A stretch of 64,000 nucleotides of DNA from Galaxea fascicularis (Eukaryota > Cnidaria > Anthozoa > Scleractinia > Euphylliidae), in NCBI GenBank assembly GCA_948470475.1, contig OX419346.1, positions 19,359,417 to 19,423,416 of the forward strand, given 5' to 3'. Each line of letters opens with the position of its first letter. Position 1 is the first letter of the stretch. The position numbers and the translations under genes were made by a program. This document shows positions 12,776 to 25,362 of this stretch, piece after piece. The notes below the pieces were generated by a model, which saw only the letters and a list, made by a program, of their open reading frames with translations, was not told where the DNA came from and made no database searches.

Positions 12776-13726
12776 CTAGGCATAATTGATTCCCATCGCA
12801 TTGTCTGACTGCGACACAGAAGACATATACAAGTATGGATGAAATGTAGAAGACTGGAAGTGCGTGCTGTAGTTCCTGAAGGCCGGGTTATCTTGCCAGT
12901 AAAGTCCGTAAGGAGGTGGAGGGCTGGAGAATCCGTGGAACTGGTTCAATGGATAACGGGCTGTATCCTCAGTGCGGGGGAAATAATCGTATCTTGGTGA
13001 GCTGACTCCAAATGCGCGCGGGAATGGTTCACTTGGGGGGTGCGGTTTGGGAAGGTCCAATGTGGCGTTGGGTTTGCGGTGAAACGGGAATAAACTTGGC
13101 GATAACGGTAGACCCAGCATGCTTCGCTCTGTAGCCGTGCATCCCAAGGCATGACTGCATCGTGGTCTTCGAGGCTTTCTTGGTCTCCGATAATTTCCTT
13201 TGGAGAACTCTGGTAAGTCTTTGGGATGAATCATCCAGTAGTGACCTTTGCCATTCTCGGCTCTGCTCGCCTTGACAAAGCAGTCGTTACTGGAAAGGTT
13301 GTGCCGCACACTATTCCGCCAACCAGGCCCCTTCTCTTTGTCAAAGTGAGGGAACCTTTTAGCGATGAAATTGTAGATGGAGCTGAGAGTCATCCGTCTG
13401 GATGGTACACTCAGAATGCCCTGCGCTATGACCGCCACAAACGTCTCGGTGAGGTTTCGGGAATCCTTACTTTCTGTTTCGTCGCCTTCATCCTCATCCC
13501 CACTGGTGCTAATGCTCCTCAGCCGCTCACTGTTTGCTTGTTCCTCTTTCGAAGATTCCAGCTTCATGTCCTTTGACAAAGTTCTCTTCAACGCTGCTTT
13601 CTGCGTTTCGGCCAGTTTACTACACGACAACTGGCGGAAATCTCGCTCGTCTTCACTGTGCGGAAATCGAAATGCACTTGCATCAAGAGCGTTTTCCTCT
13701 CGGCAACTGGAGCCAATGCTGAACAT
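12776..13726 (-). CDS. FoxQ2-like forkhead transcription factor (copy A)
   Basis: A nuclear winged-helix DNA-binding protein; FoxQ2 factors pattern the aboral or anterior pole in cnidarians and other animals. The single-exon frame encodes 316 residues from the first ATG (13724-13726); the frame stays open upstream to a TAG at 13787-13789 but has no other ATG. An acidic Ser/Glu-rich N-terminal third precedes a forkhead domain at about residues 95-185. It shows FoxQ2-type features: GPGWRNSVRHNLSSNDCFVK (recognition helix), RAENGKGHYWMIHP, then a basic RRPRKPRRPR tail. The start of the domain is aberrant: where forkheads usually have KPxYSYI it reads TETFVAVIAQ. The C-terminal third is Pro/Tyr/Phe-rich (SSPPPPYGLYW). 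It is the head-to-head partner of copy B. FoxQ2 is assigned on the GPGWRN and NGKGHYW signatures; a lineage-specific relative is possible. Confidence 0.88.
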   Translation of the reverse strand: MFSIGSSCREENALDASAFRFPHSEDERDFRQLSCSKLAETQKAALKRTLSKDMKLESSKEEQANSERLRSISTSGDEDEGDETESKDSRNLTETFVAVIAQGILSVPSRRMTLSSIYNFIAKRFPHFDKEKGPGWRNSVRHNLSSNDCFVKASRAENGKGHYWMIHPKDLPEFSKGNYRRPRKPRRPRCSHALGCTATERSMLGLPLSPSLFPFHRKPNATLDLPKPHPPSEPFPRAFGVSSPRYDYFPRTEDTARYPLNQFHGFSSPPPPYGLYWQDNPAFRNYSTHFQSSTFHPYLYMSSVSQSDNAMGINYA

Positions 13727-13799
13727 GGTGGAAATAGCTTTCACTACGCTGAAGTCTTGTGGTGAAGATAATAAAATCTTGAGCTCCTAACTCGTGGGA

Positions 13800-15070
13800 C
13801 TGTTGTTAACAAATTATCTAGTGTGTAAGTGCCCAGGGCTATATGGTGCGACGTCCTTGCTTAATAGACTTCGCCGCATTGACTGACATAGCAGGGGGTT
13901 AGGAAACACCAAGCGAACAGATGCGCTCTTAATTTGTACCTGAAATAGCCAACTTAAATTTAACTTTGTACCTTGCGGCGGTGAAGGGTTTTTCGTGGAG
14001 GGCTACTACATCCTGAAAGATAGATCGCACAACGTGGCGGTTCTTTGCGCGTCTTTGCCCTTCTTAGGAAACTAATTGGCAGCAAACTGATTAGATGTGA
14101 GTTTTGACCCAGCGTTAGCCAAGCGAGGTGTTGTAAAGAAATGTTTATAATACCCTGACAGCTGGGCCTACGTCACGGCTGAAAGACCAGTTCACTCAAT
14201 GCGTAACGTAGAATAGGAAATTAGAAGCGATAAAATCGTTGACACTTTAATCAGTGTTAAGTAAATAGCTGTAAAACAGGAAATGTCAGTGGGCTGATTT
14301 ATTTGTTTAATGACCAACGTTTGCGATGGTAGTTTGGGGAGCTGGTGGGAGGGGACGTTGATTTCACGTCGGTCCGGCTTACGAAGGTTCTCGTTATGTG
14401 TGTTGGCTCGTCTGTCGAACTCAGCGATTTCCTCGGTTCACTTGTCAGGTGACCTTTTCCACGTTGAAACTAAAACCGCTTTCGTAAACATAACTGCAAG
14501 TTTATTTGCAAGAGGTAGTTTCTGACGCCTTTGGTGTAGAACTGCCGGACAACGTATCCACAAAATTTGAAATTTCACCGATAACCAGTTTTGAATGTTA
14601 CCCTTTTATTTACCATAAAGCAAGTTAAATTGCAATTCACTTTGCCTTTTGAGTTCTAGCGCCTGACAAATACAGAATTGGATAAAAGGCTATGGGTTTT
14701 TTTTTCCTGACACATTAAAAGTATCCAAAACTGTTTCCCCACATTTTTCATTAAACGGACGGAAAAATAAGGTGGCTTCGAGGTTCTTAAAAGCGAAAGG
14801 CAGCCGTATTCATGACACAACGTATGAGTTTATGAGACAATCAAAAGGTTAAAAGTATATAGGATGTTTTCGTTACGTTATTATCTCAAGGACAATGTTT
14901 AATAGTGAGCTTATTTTAAATAATAATTTTAATTTACCTATGGGTCCACTTTAATTGACATGTTTCAATGATCATCAGTGTAATGACACGCTATAAATAA
15001 CTTGTTGGAAAAGTTTCCCACGAGAATGTGAAGTAAACCATGGAGTCTGCAAACTTGTAAACAAATAAGT
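13800..15070. other. Upstream flank of FoxQ2-like copy A
   Basis: No coding similarity. It probably holds the 5' UTR and promoter of the minus-strand forkhead gene. No repeat structure was recognised. Confidence 0.4.
14143..14150 (-). promoter_or_regulatory. Possible TATA box upstream of FoxQ2-like copy A
   Basis: A minus-strand TTATAAAC sits about 420 nt upstream of the ATG. No transcription start is otherwise visible, so this is only a candidate. Confidence 0.25.
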
Positions 15071-15075
15071 CGGAG

Positions 15076-15590
15076 TTAAGCCGGTTACACAAGAGCAATT
15101 TTTCCTTGAGAAGTGTCATTGACAATTTTAATTTGCTCGTGTTTTTGAACGACAAGTTTTCTTGGACAAGTTTTGTCTTCATAAATTTTATTTGAAAAAG
15201 TTTTCTTTGATAAGTATTCACTGTAGCCAGCAATTCAATTGCACAGCGGACAGCAATTTCCTTGTCAACCCGTGCAGACGTTAGCTTGCACTTGACAAGT
15301 TTTTCTTTAAGCGAATGATGCACAGTTCAACATTTGTTGAGCAACAAATGTTGCGGCAACTTGTTGAACGGAATAGCGCCAAGCTCTACTGTTGTTCAAC
15401 AACGTTCAACAACTTTCAACATCATAGATGTTGAACGGCATAATTCAACGTTCAACATCACATGATACACTTTCAACATTTGTTGCTCAACAAATGTTGA
15501 ACCGTATGTCATTTGCTTTTCACGCCAGCAAATTAAGTTTGTCAAGTTAAAACTTGTCGATGAAAACTTGCTCGTGGGTAACTGGCTTTA
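15076..15590. mobile_element. Inverted-repeat DNA element carrying a second nested element
   Basis: The outer ends match in reverse complement with mismatches: taagccggttacacaagagc on the left, and gctcgtgggtaactggctta on the right. Both ends contain caagtttt/aaaacttg motifs. A second palindromic element (15323-15505) lies inside. No transposase frame was found. A TA duplication is possible but not resolved. Confidence 0.65.
15323..15505. mobile_element. Nested palindromic element with CAACATTTGTTG ends
   Basis: The left end gttcaacatttgttgagcaac and the right end gttgctcaacaaatgttgaac are reverse complements, and each is itself self-complementary. The interior repeats ttcaac and gttgaac motifs. 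Confidence 0.75.
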
Positions 15591-16508
15591 ATGTCGTCGT
15601 TACCCGCATTGTTGAGAAATGGCGATAGATATTCAAGCAACTGCAGTTGTCTCAATTGATAATAATCCGCAAATGTTAACAGTGATGATATGCCTCGTTG
15701 TAAAACACCCCTTCAAGTTATCTTAAGAATGGTGGAGAGAGATACTGGAAGTGTATTATTCCAATGTTATAAGGCGTAACAATTTGCATTGCTTTGTTCC
15801 ATAGCGGTCCAACAACGTGCAATATCAGGAGGCATTATCCAAATCCAAAGTTAAATTGTTATAGGTTTTTAAACGTTTTTGTTGGTTGGAAAAGAAATGA
15901 CGAGAAGGAGAAGAAGTTTTAAGAGCATTTTCGGCAAGTGGAGAGAAATTAAGACTTAAAGGTGGTTAGAAATCGTAATTCTAATCTAAGTTAAGACATT
16001 CGGAGGCCTTTTCCCATATCCTCGAGATAGTGATGTGGAATGAGTAGCAATCTTTTTTTTTTTCGGCGGTATCGATGAAACTCTTTTTCCAATTGAATTT
16101 TCTGTCAGTGGAAACTGTTTAAAAGTAAGGAGGTTAATTTATCGATTCTAGTGGCGTAACAGTAAACTTGAAGGATTCTCTAAGAATGCGCCACATCCGC
16201 TTATCATCACAATAGGGGCCAAATTAACCAGCTGGAGAGCCCTCCCTATGCCCCATGCGATTCACTAATGACGTTTTTCAACCAAGTTTCAAAGTACAGA
16301 TAAACATTGCACTCGAGAAAAGAAACATCCCCAAGTATCCAAGGTCAGATATCTGTCTCCCCCAAGAGGTCTCCGAGAATGGAAAAGAAAGGAGTGTCAA
16401 CGCATTGATCAAAAATGATTAGAATGGAATTAAAATAGTCTTCTTTAGACCTATTCAATCCATAGCTAGTAATATCTCCTATGTATGTATATATCATGAT
16501 ATATAAAC

Positions 16509-16828
16509 ATGAAGCCCGGTTTACACGACAAGCGTTTTGGCACGGTACCCATTTGAATTTGGCGCGGCTGTCTAAAATTTAAGGCCCGGCACCCTTGATT
16601 TTTGTCGTGTGAATGGGAATGTTCTGGGCACGAGTGCTCAAAAAAGCCGGCGGGCCGAGACCATGTGGATATGTAGTCTCGGCCCCCCGGCTTTTTTGAG
16701 CACTCGTGCCCAGAAAATTTCCATTTACACGACAAAAATCAAGGGTGCCGGGCCTTAAATTTTAGACACGCGTGCCAAATTCAAATGGGTACGGTGCCAA
16801 AACGCTTGTCGTGTAAACCGGGCTTATG
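16509..16828. mobile_element. Large foldback element, arms about 150 bp
   Basis: The left arm starts aagcccggtttacacgac at 16512 and the right arm ends with its complement gtcgtgtaaaccgggctt at 16825. Complementarity extends with few mismatches to a short centre near 16668 (agaccatgtggatatgtagtct). ATG flanks both sides (16509-16511 and 16826-16828) and may be a 3-bp target duplication. The middle reads as a near-perfect hairpin. Confidence 0.8.
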
Positions 16829-16833
16829 TGAAG

Positions 16834-17174
16834 CCAATTAGACCTTTTTACCGATATGGCGGCCATCTTAAATTCTATTGTTTTGACTGATAAATTATGG
16901 GCTGCCGAGGGGGCAATCGCTGGAAAATTTATGGTATACACAGCTTTCAGGATAAATTTTTACTGCTTGTCTCTCATATTCCAAAACAAATATTACAAGC
17001 GTTACATCTTTCTGCCACGGTATTTGGCAGTGGTTTCTATGGTTAGCGAAAAATTATTGTTAAAAGTTATCACGCCACAGTATTCTTTATTATTATTTCT
17101 CATCTGCCCCCTGGGTATCCCATAATTTCCTCGGAATTCAAGATGGCCGCCGTATCGGTAAAAAGGTCTATTGG
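16834..17174. mobile_element. Second inverted-repeat element, 8 bp from the previous one
   Basis: The left end ccaattagacctttttaccg and right end cggtaaaaaggtctattgg are inverted copies, followed inward by atggcggccatctt and its complement aagatggccgccgt. The interior is unique AT-rich sequence with short chance frames. The GGCGGCCAT module recurs in the element at 19356. Confidence 0.75.
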
Positions 17175-17848
17175 CGAAGGGATTTTGTCTGTCCAAGTCT
17201 GGAGACATTTCCTCCACGTGGTGCGTATCATCGCTACCAATGTAGAAGGTTCTTCTCACGTGGTTCACGTAATTGCTTCGAATTCTGATTGGCTCATTGT
17301 ACGTTTTCGGTCTGTTGTGATTGGCTGAAGGAATTGCTTTTGTTTTAGTTTTACGACATTCAACTGCTCTAACAGCCCTTGTAATTAATCGGTATTTAAA
17401 GGGGCGATACCAGCTGTTTTTAGCATCGATCACTTCAGCAATCCAAGGGTTTATTTTAAACAGCAACCTGCTAAACTATCTAGGTAGTTACTCTACTTAT
17501 TCTACTGCAGAGAACTCTAGTATGCAAAAACTTTGGCTGCAAATGGCTAGGAGGTGAATGAATTGAAACTAAAAATGTATGTATATATTTATATATATTT
17601 CCATTTGTGCCGCCTAGCAAGTTTCCACTGGACAAGGCCATACACTCGACGTTTGAATCACTTTCTACGGCATATTGAACAGCTTTGAAAACCCCACATT
17701 ACCACGAGAGAACACTGCCACTGTTTTACTCTCTTTACTCCATTTTTTTTTATAAAATTTTGTCAATCATCCGTTGCACTGCCGGTTCCCAGGCCCCATG
17801 ATGGAATGTGGGCTTGTATTGCAATGATAGTCATAACCATAAACACCA

Positions 17849-17967
17849 GGGCCGAGTTGCTCGAAGCATGGTTAGCGCTAACCATTGGTTAAGGTGTATT
17901 GAAACCTATAGGTTGTCATGGTATTTAATCTCCGTTAGCGCTAACCATGCTTCGAGCAACTCAGCCC
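17849..17967. mobile_element. Short inverted-repeat element with TTAGCGCTAA core ends
   Basis: The arms gggccgagttgctcgaagca and tgcttcgagcaactcagccc are inverted with one mismatch, each continuing into tggttagcgctaac. About 50 bp separates them. A target duplication was not found. Confidence 0.8.
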
Positions 17968-19355
17968 AGTTCGGCTCTCCACAGCACCATGCGCAAGTTG
18001 CTGCACCTGTACGTTACCACTTTTGGTGATGTCAAACGTTTTGCCGGTCAAACAGCTTATACACAATTGCAGTCCGGTTTATGATCTCTACCCTCAATTA
18101 CTTATCTGTGAATCAAATCTCCAACTTTCTTTCCAAAGTATCTCATTTGAGAAAAAGAGGCCCAGAAGGCAACCAACAAACTTTAAGTGAAAAATATATA
18201 GAGGTATAGTTTGAATTGTCTGGTCTGGAACAACATCTTCAACCATGTCTGATCTTCGGTAAGTGTTTAAAATACAACGGAAAAGTCAGCAATCGATTTA
18301 AAAACACATTATTTTTGATTTGCTGGCTGCGAATTGATGTGAATTGTCAACGTTCGCATCAAATACACTTTTGATAAGTTTTTTTAGTTACCCTGAACTA
18401 AGCACGAATTATTTCCCTTTATTTCTCAGAAACAAGTGAACAATTAGGTCTGCTTCGGATAGATTTAGTAACTCCGACCGGCCTGTTTTGACGTCATAAC
18501 GGTCTGATAAAAGCTGACATGGCCTGATATAACAACTGGTTGTTCAGGAAATGTACTTAATACAGTTTTATTGAAAAGCACTTCCTTATGGTATCACTAT
18601 TACACGTCATTTTAATTTTAATTTTGACAAATGAGCAGTGTCATCCTTTTCAATTACATAGCGAACATATGGGTGAATACAAAATCTTGCTTTATAAGTG
18701 CAGTTAAGAGCAAGTTTTTATTGCCCGGATATGAATTGTCAACTGTTAAACTATGATAACGGATATAGAAATAACAGTTTCTTCTTATTATCTTACAATT
18801 ATTTAACCCTTTCTTCGCGCAAGACCGACGTCAGTTTGCGGTTTAATTTAGAGATTTCTCTCTAGCGAGCTCAGAGCCTTCGTAAGTTTGATTCTAATAG
18901 CAGAGTCAAACAACGATACTTTTGAAGTAACATCAAAATACCTTTTCCGCCGTGTTCTTATTCGTATGTGATCAACCAAACATGCTACAAGTTTCGCTGT
19001 CGTTTTAGAATTTCCGCCCTTTTAGGCCTTAAATGAAGAACATAGATTTCTTTTTAAATTTGGAGGGCTTCAAATGTCGACCAAGTAATCAAAAAATGCA
19101 TCTTGTTTCTGCCAGTTTAAAGGAGGAAATGTGAATGCACAAGTACAGGTGGGTTAAAAAAAAAACAAAGAACGAAAAACTGGAAGGTATGTTGTCTGAC
19201 TAGTGCGTTCATAATTGTTTTGTTCATAGTTGTTGTACTTGGTCTGATATCATGAAATACTCTGTTTTTCCTCTTCTTCTAAAAAACAACACAAAATACA
19301 GCAAACAATTTGGTTCTTTCTCAGTAAGAAAATCATTATGAATCTCTCAGTAGTA

Positions 19356-19538
19356 TAGACCACTTTCATAATGGCCGCCGATAATATTTTTCTTTTGTTT
19401 CTATGTTAATTAGACTTACTGGCCTCATTTCAGCGCAAACATTCTTTTGTATTTTGCACATAGCGGCGAGGTTAGAAAGGCTTATCAGCATTAAAACAAG
19501 AGAATATTTTGTTTGGCCGCCATTATGAAAGAGGTCTA
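19356..19538. mobile_element. MITE with TAGACC-CTTTCATAATGGC ends, copy 1
   Basis: The left end tagaccactttcataatggc and right end gccattatgaaagaggtcta are inverted repeats. Internal sequence (ttctaacctcgc on one strand, tgcacatagcggcgagg on the other) recurs in opposite orientation at 43599-43754, which shows a dispersed family. Confidence 0.75.
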
Positions 19539-19869
19539 TTTTGTGGTAATTTGAACCACAAGAGAGGTCCCTTGTTTTCCAAAAATTTAAAAAGATATAG
19601 CTCGTTATTTTCTAAGCGAGTATCGGATGACAGTATTCATGTAGCTATTTTTAGAGGCACAGATAACGTTCATAGAGGTGATTTTGAAACATGAATGTAA
19701 CACTTTCTGTGAGCGGTTAAACCCGGAGGTCTTCCATTCAGTTATATTTGCAGTTAGATCATTTTAGCGGTTCCGGTATCCGGGAGACTTCCGTCCCTTT
19801 ACATTTTTCATTTCAATTTCCGCTAAATTACATAAGTGGCATGCAAACACGCACAGTTTTTTAGTGTTG

Positions 19870-20030
19870 GGTTAGGAAAGTACTGCTCAGTAGCTTTCAT
19901 TTAAACGGTCACACTTTAGGATTTCATCCACAGACTCAAAAGTAGAACCATCTTGTACAGCATAATAAACAGCACCACAGGAAAGTACTGCTCAGCAGAT
20001 GAAATACAGGAAATCAATCCCTAAAATGTC
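19870..20030 (-). repeat. Dispersed repeat with GAAAGCTACTGAGCAGTACTTTCC motif, copy 1
   Basis: Contains ggaaagtactgctcag twice, plus aaacggtcacactttagga and gtacagcataataaacagca. The same modules occur in the opposite orientation at 38872-38990 and 40600-40790. Confidence 0.7.
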
Positions 20031-20039
20031 TCCATTAAT

Positions 20040-23000
20040 GGCTACACTTACACTTCCTTCTGACGGCAGAGTATAGTCTATAGATCTGAAATTATAAATA
20101 TCAAGGCATCATGCTCTTCAAATTTGGGCTTCCATCATCTTTGAGGTCTACTTATATTCTGTTTTACCGAAAAGAGAACCCACAAGCTTTATTATGTTGA
20201 GAGGAAAAAATAACCGTACGAACGGTAAAAAAAAACTTGGCTTCGTTCCATTCTTAAGCTTTTCCGGCTTTCTAACAAAGCTACACAAAAAATGTTTTAC
20301 TGTACTACTGAAAACAGAAGTCAATTTTCAAGTTAAATGTTATAGAGCAGTACCTCAAAGCTCGTAATTTCTGACTTCAGCAAGGCCATACATCGATAAA
20401 ATCTTTATATGTTTGTTATTTTAGCCATTTGATTTGTTATTTGAAGTAAGGTATGCTAGTAGGGTCGCTAAGCAAAGAAGCGATCGGTTAAGAAGAACCG
20501 AGAAGGGCTCCTACGAGCAATGCAGAGATAGCTTTCGCCTATTTTAGCGGCGACAGCTGTATTATCGGAGGTTTATGCACTTGTTTTTAAAAGAACGTCT
20601 AATTTTGGAGCTGACGCTCGACCTTCTTTATTTTCATTTGTTTTTTTTGTTTCGATTTGAGTCTGAAAACGTTTTTTAAGGTGTTCTTAAATTACATGGT
20701 ATAAACACGATGTCGTGCCAACCGACTGCTGGTAAATTTAGCTTTACAAAAAGAATTGAACATAGAGCTTCATAACGCGACATAAAGTCACCTGATTTTG
20801 CAGTGAAAACACAGTATACAAAATATACTACTCATTTAAAAAATAAACGAGCAAAATGAAGATGTTCTTAACTGACTAACAGCCTGGGTTATGTTCCAAG
20901 CATGCTCTTAAAATTTGGGTTTATCTCAGCCTGAACGTTCTTACAAAAAAGGTTCTTACATAAGATAAAAACTGAAAGAGTGTAGTCCAAGATCCAAGAC
21001 AGAATTACTTCTGTGAAATTCGGCCTCCGGCAAAGTATTTTTGTAGCCGAAGCAGTCGAAAAGTTTTTCATTTTGATTCAGCTATTGACATTCGGTTTGG
21101 GGTAGGAGCACATAGAATAAACATGGAGACAAAGTTTAAAGCGAGAATGTTACCCTTTTTACAGACGCCATCTATGCTTTCTTTTTGCCATAACTTCACT
21201 GTTTTTAAATCTTTTTAGCATGGCGATCTTTGCAATTGTAAACAACGGTTCGAAGCTCACAAATGCTGCATGTAAAAATATGATTTTATGCGCTCGCATA
21301 TGTCGCTCGAAGGTATAAGCTTGAGATTGAACGCCTTGTGCCTACATATTGCGTATCAAACACAGTGCTGTTTACAAGCTCTTTTAGCAATCTAATGTGC
21401 TGTCAAGCTGTAAATATTGTGGCTTTCTCGTACTTTCGTCTTCGTATTTCTGACATTGAAAAACGGTATAGGAAACACATATGAAAGTGTAACCATACAG
21501 CTAAATTCGCTTTACGTAACAACTTTGCAAGACACTGGTACACTATAAATTGTGTATTGGTTTTTTGCGACTTCAAAGTTCAGTCAGAACGACATTTTTT
21601 CAACCAGAGAGAAGCTAATTAGCGAATAATATTGCAGGTGCTTAACAACGAAAAAAGATTTGCATCTTGGCTTACCTTTATTAAGATAGAGTATAAAAGA
21701 AACAATACACATTGTGACTGTAAAATGCAAAGCTCTGTGCAAGATCGATTGCGGTTTTAGCTTAATGTTGCACTTTGAAAACCATTAATTAATGGAACAC
21801 TTTTGATACATTAAGGGAAAATGGCGTCCCAACGAAAATAAAAGTCCCTCTTGTTTTGTTATTGAATGTACCGTATTTTTTATTTTTTGTTTTAATAGCA
21901 CGGACAGTCGGTTTTTTTTTAATCCCTTTAGGTGTCTTATATAGAAAGAATGGAACAATTCGACACCCGACTGCGAAAGAATCACCCTCAAGTGGCCGCG
22001 TGTTAAAACGTAGGCACCTGTTTGGTATCTTCGAGACAGAGTATCCATGCAAGTTATGAGATTCTACTTTCCTTCGTTTCCTTCGTTGGTTTCTACGGAC
22101 GCCGTAAAACCAACTGTTCTTGTTTGCTGTTTGAAAATATGTTGACGCTAAGTCACTGATTGAAAAACATCTCTCTGGTCTCCACATATGGCATGCTCTG
22201 TGTTGGCGAAGTCACTAGAACGAGGCCTGAAAAGGGCAAATACATTTTGAACATTTCAAGGTTCAGTTCTTATGTTTTTTTCAAGGTTTGTTATTATCTA
22301 TGGAGAATATTTCATTTTGCGTATACGTTTTCTCGTATATTGGAAGTTTAACGATTCTAAACGTTTTAAGTTGTTGCTTGAATTAAAAATTGAGGAATAG
22401 TACATGGTTTGCGAGTTATGTTTTTAACACTTCGAATTGTTTGATGAAATGCTGGCTTATTATTCGCAGCGTTTTCAGCCAAAGTAGAAAGTTAGACTTT
22501 GGCACCCATACAGCCCATCTGTTTCAAAGCTTTATATTCAAACGGTGTCCTAAAATGTGGAATTATTTAAGCCGGTGAATCACGACATCATGAAATAAAT
22601 CTTAAACTTTTCCTTTCTTTGTATCATGATGTAAACAAACCATAAACATCCCTGCTTTCGTTAAAATAACCTTATTTTCCTTACCGGTAAGTTTTGTGTA
22701 GTTCTTTTAATTTACTATTTTTGTCACTTTGCCGACAATTTCGGTATTCGGCATTTTGATACAGATCATCTCTGCGATAATTGGTCCCCATTTTATTTCA
22801 CGCTGAAAAATAAAAGCTTGTAATTCATAGCTAACACCCAGGCCATTGATATCCTTTATTATGGTAACACGCATTTTCTACAGCGAGAAGCGTCCACCGC
22901 CGTTTTATTCCTTAAAACACCCGCATGTTTTTATTATACCAACGTAAATAACCAATTATCCTTTTTTCAGACTTGAGGTATTTCTACAATAAGGGGCTAT

Positions 23001-25200
23001 TCAGTTTTCCGATGTTTTCACTTTTTCTCAAACCACATGATCATTAAATAATGAATCTTTGTTTTCTTTCTAAAGCTTTACAACAGTCCCTCCTCGTAAC
23101 ACACATGTCAGCGTTTGTGGTATGTGCGACGACAAATACGCCTCAATTGTGGCTTCAAAATCTCATACACTGGTTTCTTTCTCTTTTTCTTAAGAGAGGT
23201 AAAGCTCCACGTCTCTTAACGGAATCGTGTTTTTATTGCTTTATTCCTCCTGCGGTTTCTTTAAGACAAAAAAAGGGACTTATTTAAACCTATTGTTCCC
23301 ATGTAATATGCTCGTCTTTGTTGGAGCTTGTTATCTTAATGTTTGAAAGCCAGTCTGATATACAACGAAGATTGTATTTTTTTTTTCATGCAAATTGGCT
23401 AACAAGGGGATTGAATAGTTTTCTAAAACGCCAAGGAAAGGAAATTAAAAAGGGCTGTGTAGATATCTCAAGGTTTGGTCACCATTCAATTTTGCGACCC
23501 TGGCCATACAACTTTAAGTTATTTTTTGATCGCAAAATGGGCATCTTTTGCAATGTACAGGACAATGCGACGTGCAAAAGCTCAAAATTTCAATTCCAGC
23601 ACGTAAATATGAAAAGCTATTTTTAAAAAGACGTACAACTTATGATGGCCAGCACTTCTGCGGCATTTGTTCCAAAAGAAAAGGAATAACTAAATTTCAT
23701 TGAACAATCATCATTTAATTAGCGGTATTTACAAACTAAAGTTGCTAACGTAACCCAAAAAGAGGAGTAACTCCAGGCGACAGTTTTGTCGCTTAGTTAA
23801 GAAACAATGTGAATCGCTGGGAAAACATAACTCCTCAAATAGCACTGAAATAAAACGAATCAAAATAAGGCGTGGAGAAACAACGCCTAACTTTAGTGCC
23901 TCCACATGAAAAACAGTGGCAAGATAAACGCGTAAACTCTATAATTTGCAAGCTCTAGTCATTAGAAGAGGTTCGCCTGGGAACATCATATTTGAAATCC
24001 AGCAAGGTTGGAGCAAAACAAACCACTCTGGTAGCTGAAATCAACTTTAAAACATGCTTAAAGCAATCGAGAATTTTCGATTTCTTTGACAGCAGCGCCC
24101 ACGAACCGCACGCCACAGAAAATTCAATGAAACTGAGTTAGCAGAAACAGTGTAAGTTATGAAGTTTAATGCTTGTGATTTCAAAAAGGTGTGTAACATC
24201 ATTTTTTTTCTGTGGTGGTAAACTTTGCTAAATTTGTAAATTCATTTTGGAAGTATAGTGGTTTGACGTCATAATATTTTGAATCTTTCTCGGGTTTGTA
24301 AAACTCGACACAAGGTCCCTAATTAACTTCATAATTTGATTACTCCCGCAGCTGACAGTGAAAAAGTCAATTCTCGCACGTAATCGAAAAACGGTTTCTT
24401 TTTTCTTTTTTGCTGAACCCGTCTTGGTTTTCGCTTCTTGTTAATGTTTAACCGCCTTGCACCTCCGTTTAGATTAGTAACCGGAGAATATAGGGTGTTT
24501 TATTAATTATACGAGGTCTATGTGGTGCTAAATAAACGTGTAAACTTTGATTTCGGAACAAAGTATTTTTCGCACTTTGCTGTCACCTGTCCCTAAGTTT
24601 TCCTTTCTAATTAACACGTCCTTGAAAATTGTATCGTTTGAATCGGTCGCTATTACCCACAGTTTGTACAAGGAGCCCGTGTTACTTCCTCAAGCGATAA
24701 TTCATCCTAAAACTGGCCGATATTAGCTTTTATTGCATAATGGTTCCCAGAGTCGTACTGATAGTAGTGTCAACAAAGGCATTTAGATAAAGAATACATA
24801 TGCTTCTTAAAATACACATGAATCTTCTTTGACCTGGTTGCTTTTATGCCGCAACAAACGACTTTAATGAACCAAGTATCAAAATTGTACCAAAACAAAT
24901 TTAAAATGTAGGTTATTGATCTAGTTGCTATAGGTCTCCAAAACACAGTTCTTCGGCTTGGCACACCGCGTCTTGGCTTCATCTCTTTTTCATCGTAACT
25001 CGATAAAATCCCTTCTCGCTTGGCTGCAAATTTGGTTAATTGAAACTATGATTTGCTTGTATTGTTTCGCTAATGAGAAATGAAGGCTAACCCACAGAAC
25101 TTTTCAGTGTTGTTTACGTTATTTTCATTGTGATGTCGGACACGTCACTGAGATTGGAGGCACCTGCGTAGAGGACATTTGCGCCCCCTGGGCAGCTCGG
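20040..25200. other. Interval upstream of FoxQ2-like copy B, no gene recognised
   Basis: Only short open frames without family features occur. The largest (21789-22187, minus) has no recognisable domain, and its start is not supported by other signals. The interval lies between the promoters of the two divergent forkhead genes, so shared enhancers could lie here; this is inference. Confidence 0.4.
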
Positions 25201-25242
25201 CAGCGTACAAATAAAGCTTATGTAAGTTTGACGAGTCATAGC

Positions 25243-25250
25243 ATATAAAG
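25243..25250 (+). promoter_or_regulatory. TATA box of FoxQ2-like copy B
   Basis: The sequence atataaag lies about 115 nt upstream of the first ATG. A start 25-30 nt downstream would give a 5' UTR of roughly 90 nt. No strong acceptor site intervenes, in keeping with a single-exon gene. Confidence 0.5.
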
Positions 25251-25362
25251 ACTGAATTGACAGCTGCCACACTCACTTTCAACTCGCAACTGGTACGGTT
25301 GGCACCCTCTTTTGAAGTGCGCGGTAGACTTCATTCACGACCTCGTTGGTGAAGACAAACTG

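Noticed and set aside
13226..13790. Plus-strand frames opposite FoxQ2-like copy A
   Set aside because: They are the antisense of the forkhead coding region and have no family features.
21789..22187. 132-codon minus-strand frame
   Set aside because: Basic, low-similarity sequence with no supporting promoter, splice or polyadenylation signal; probably chance.
25312..25362. Extended N-terminus for FoxQ2-like copy B
   Set aside because: The extension begins at TTG; the first ATG is at 25363 and lies the right distance from the TATA box.
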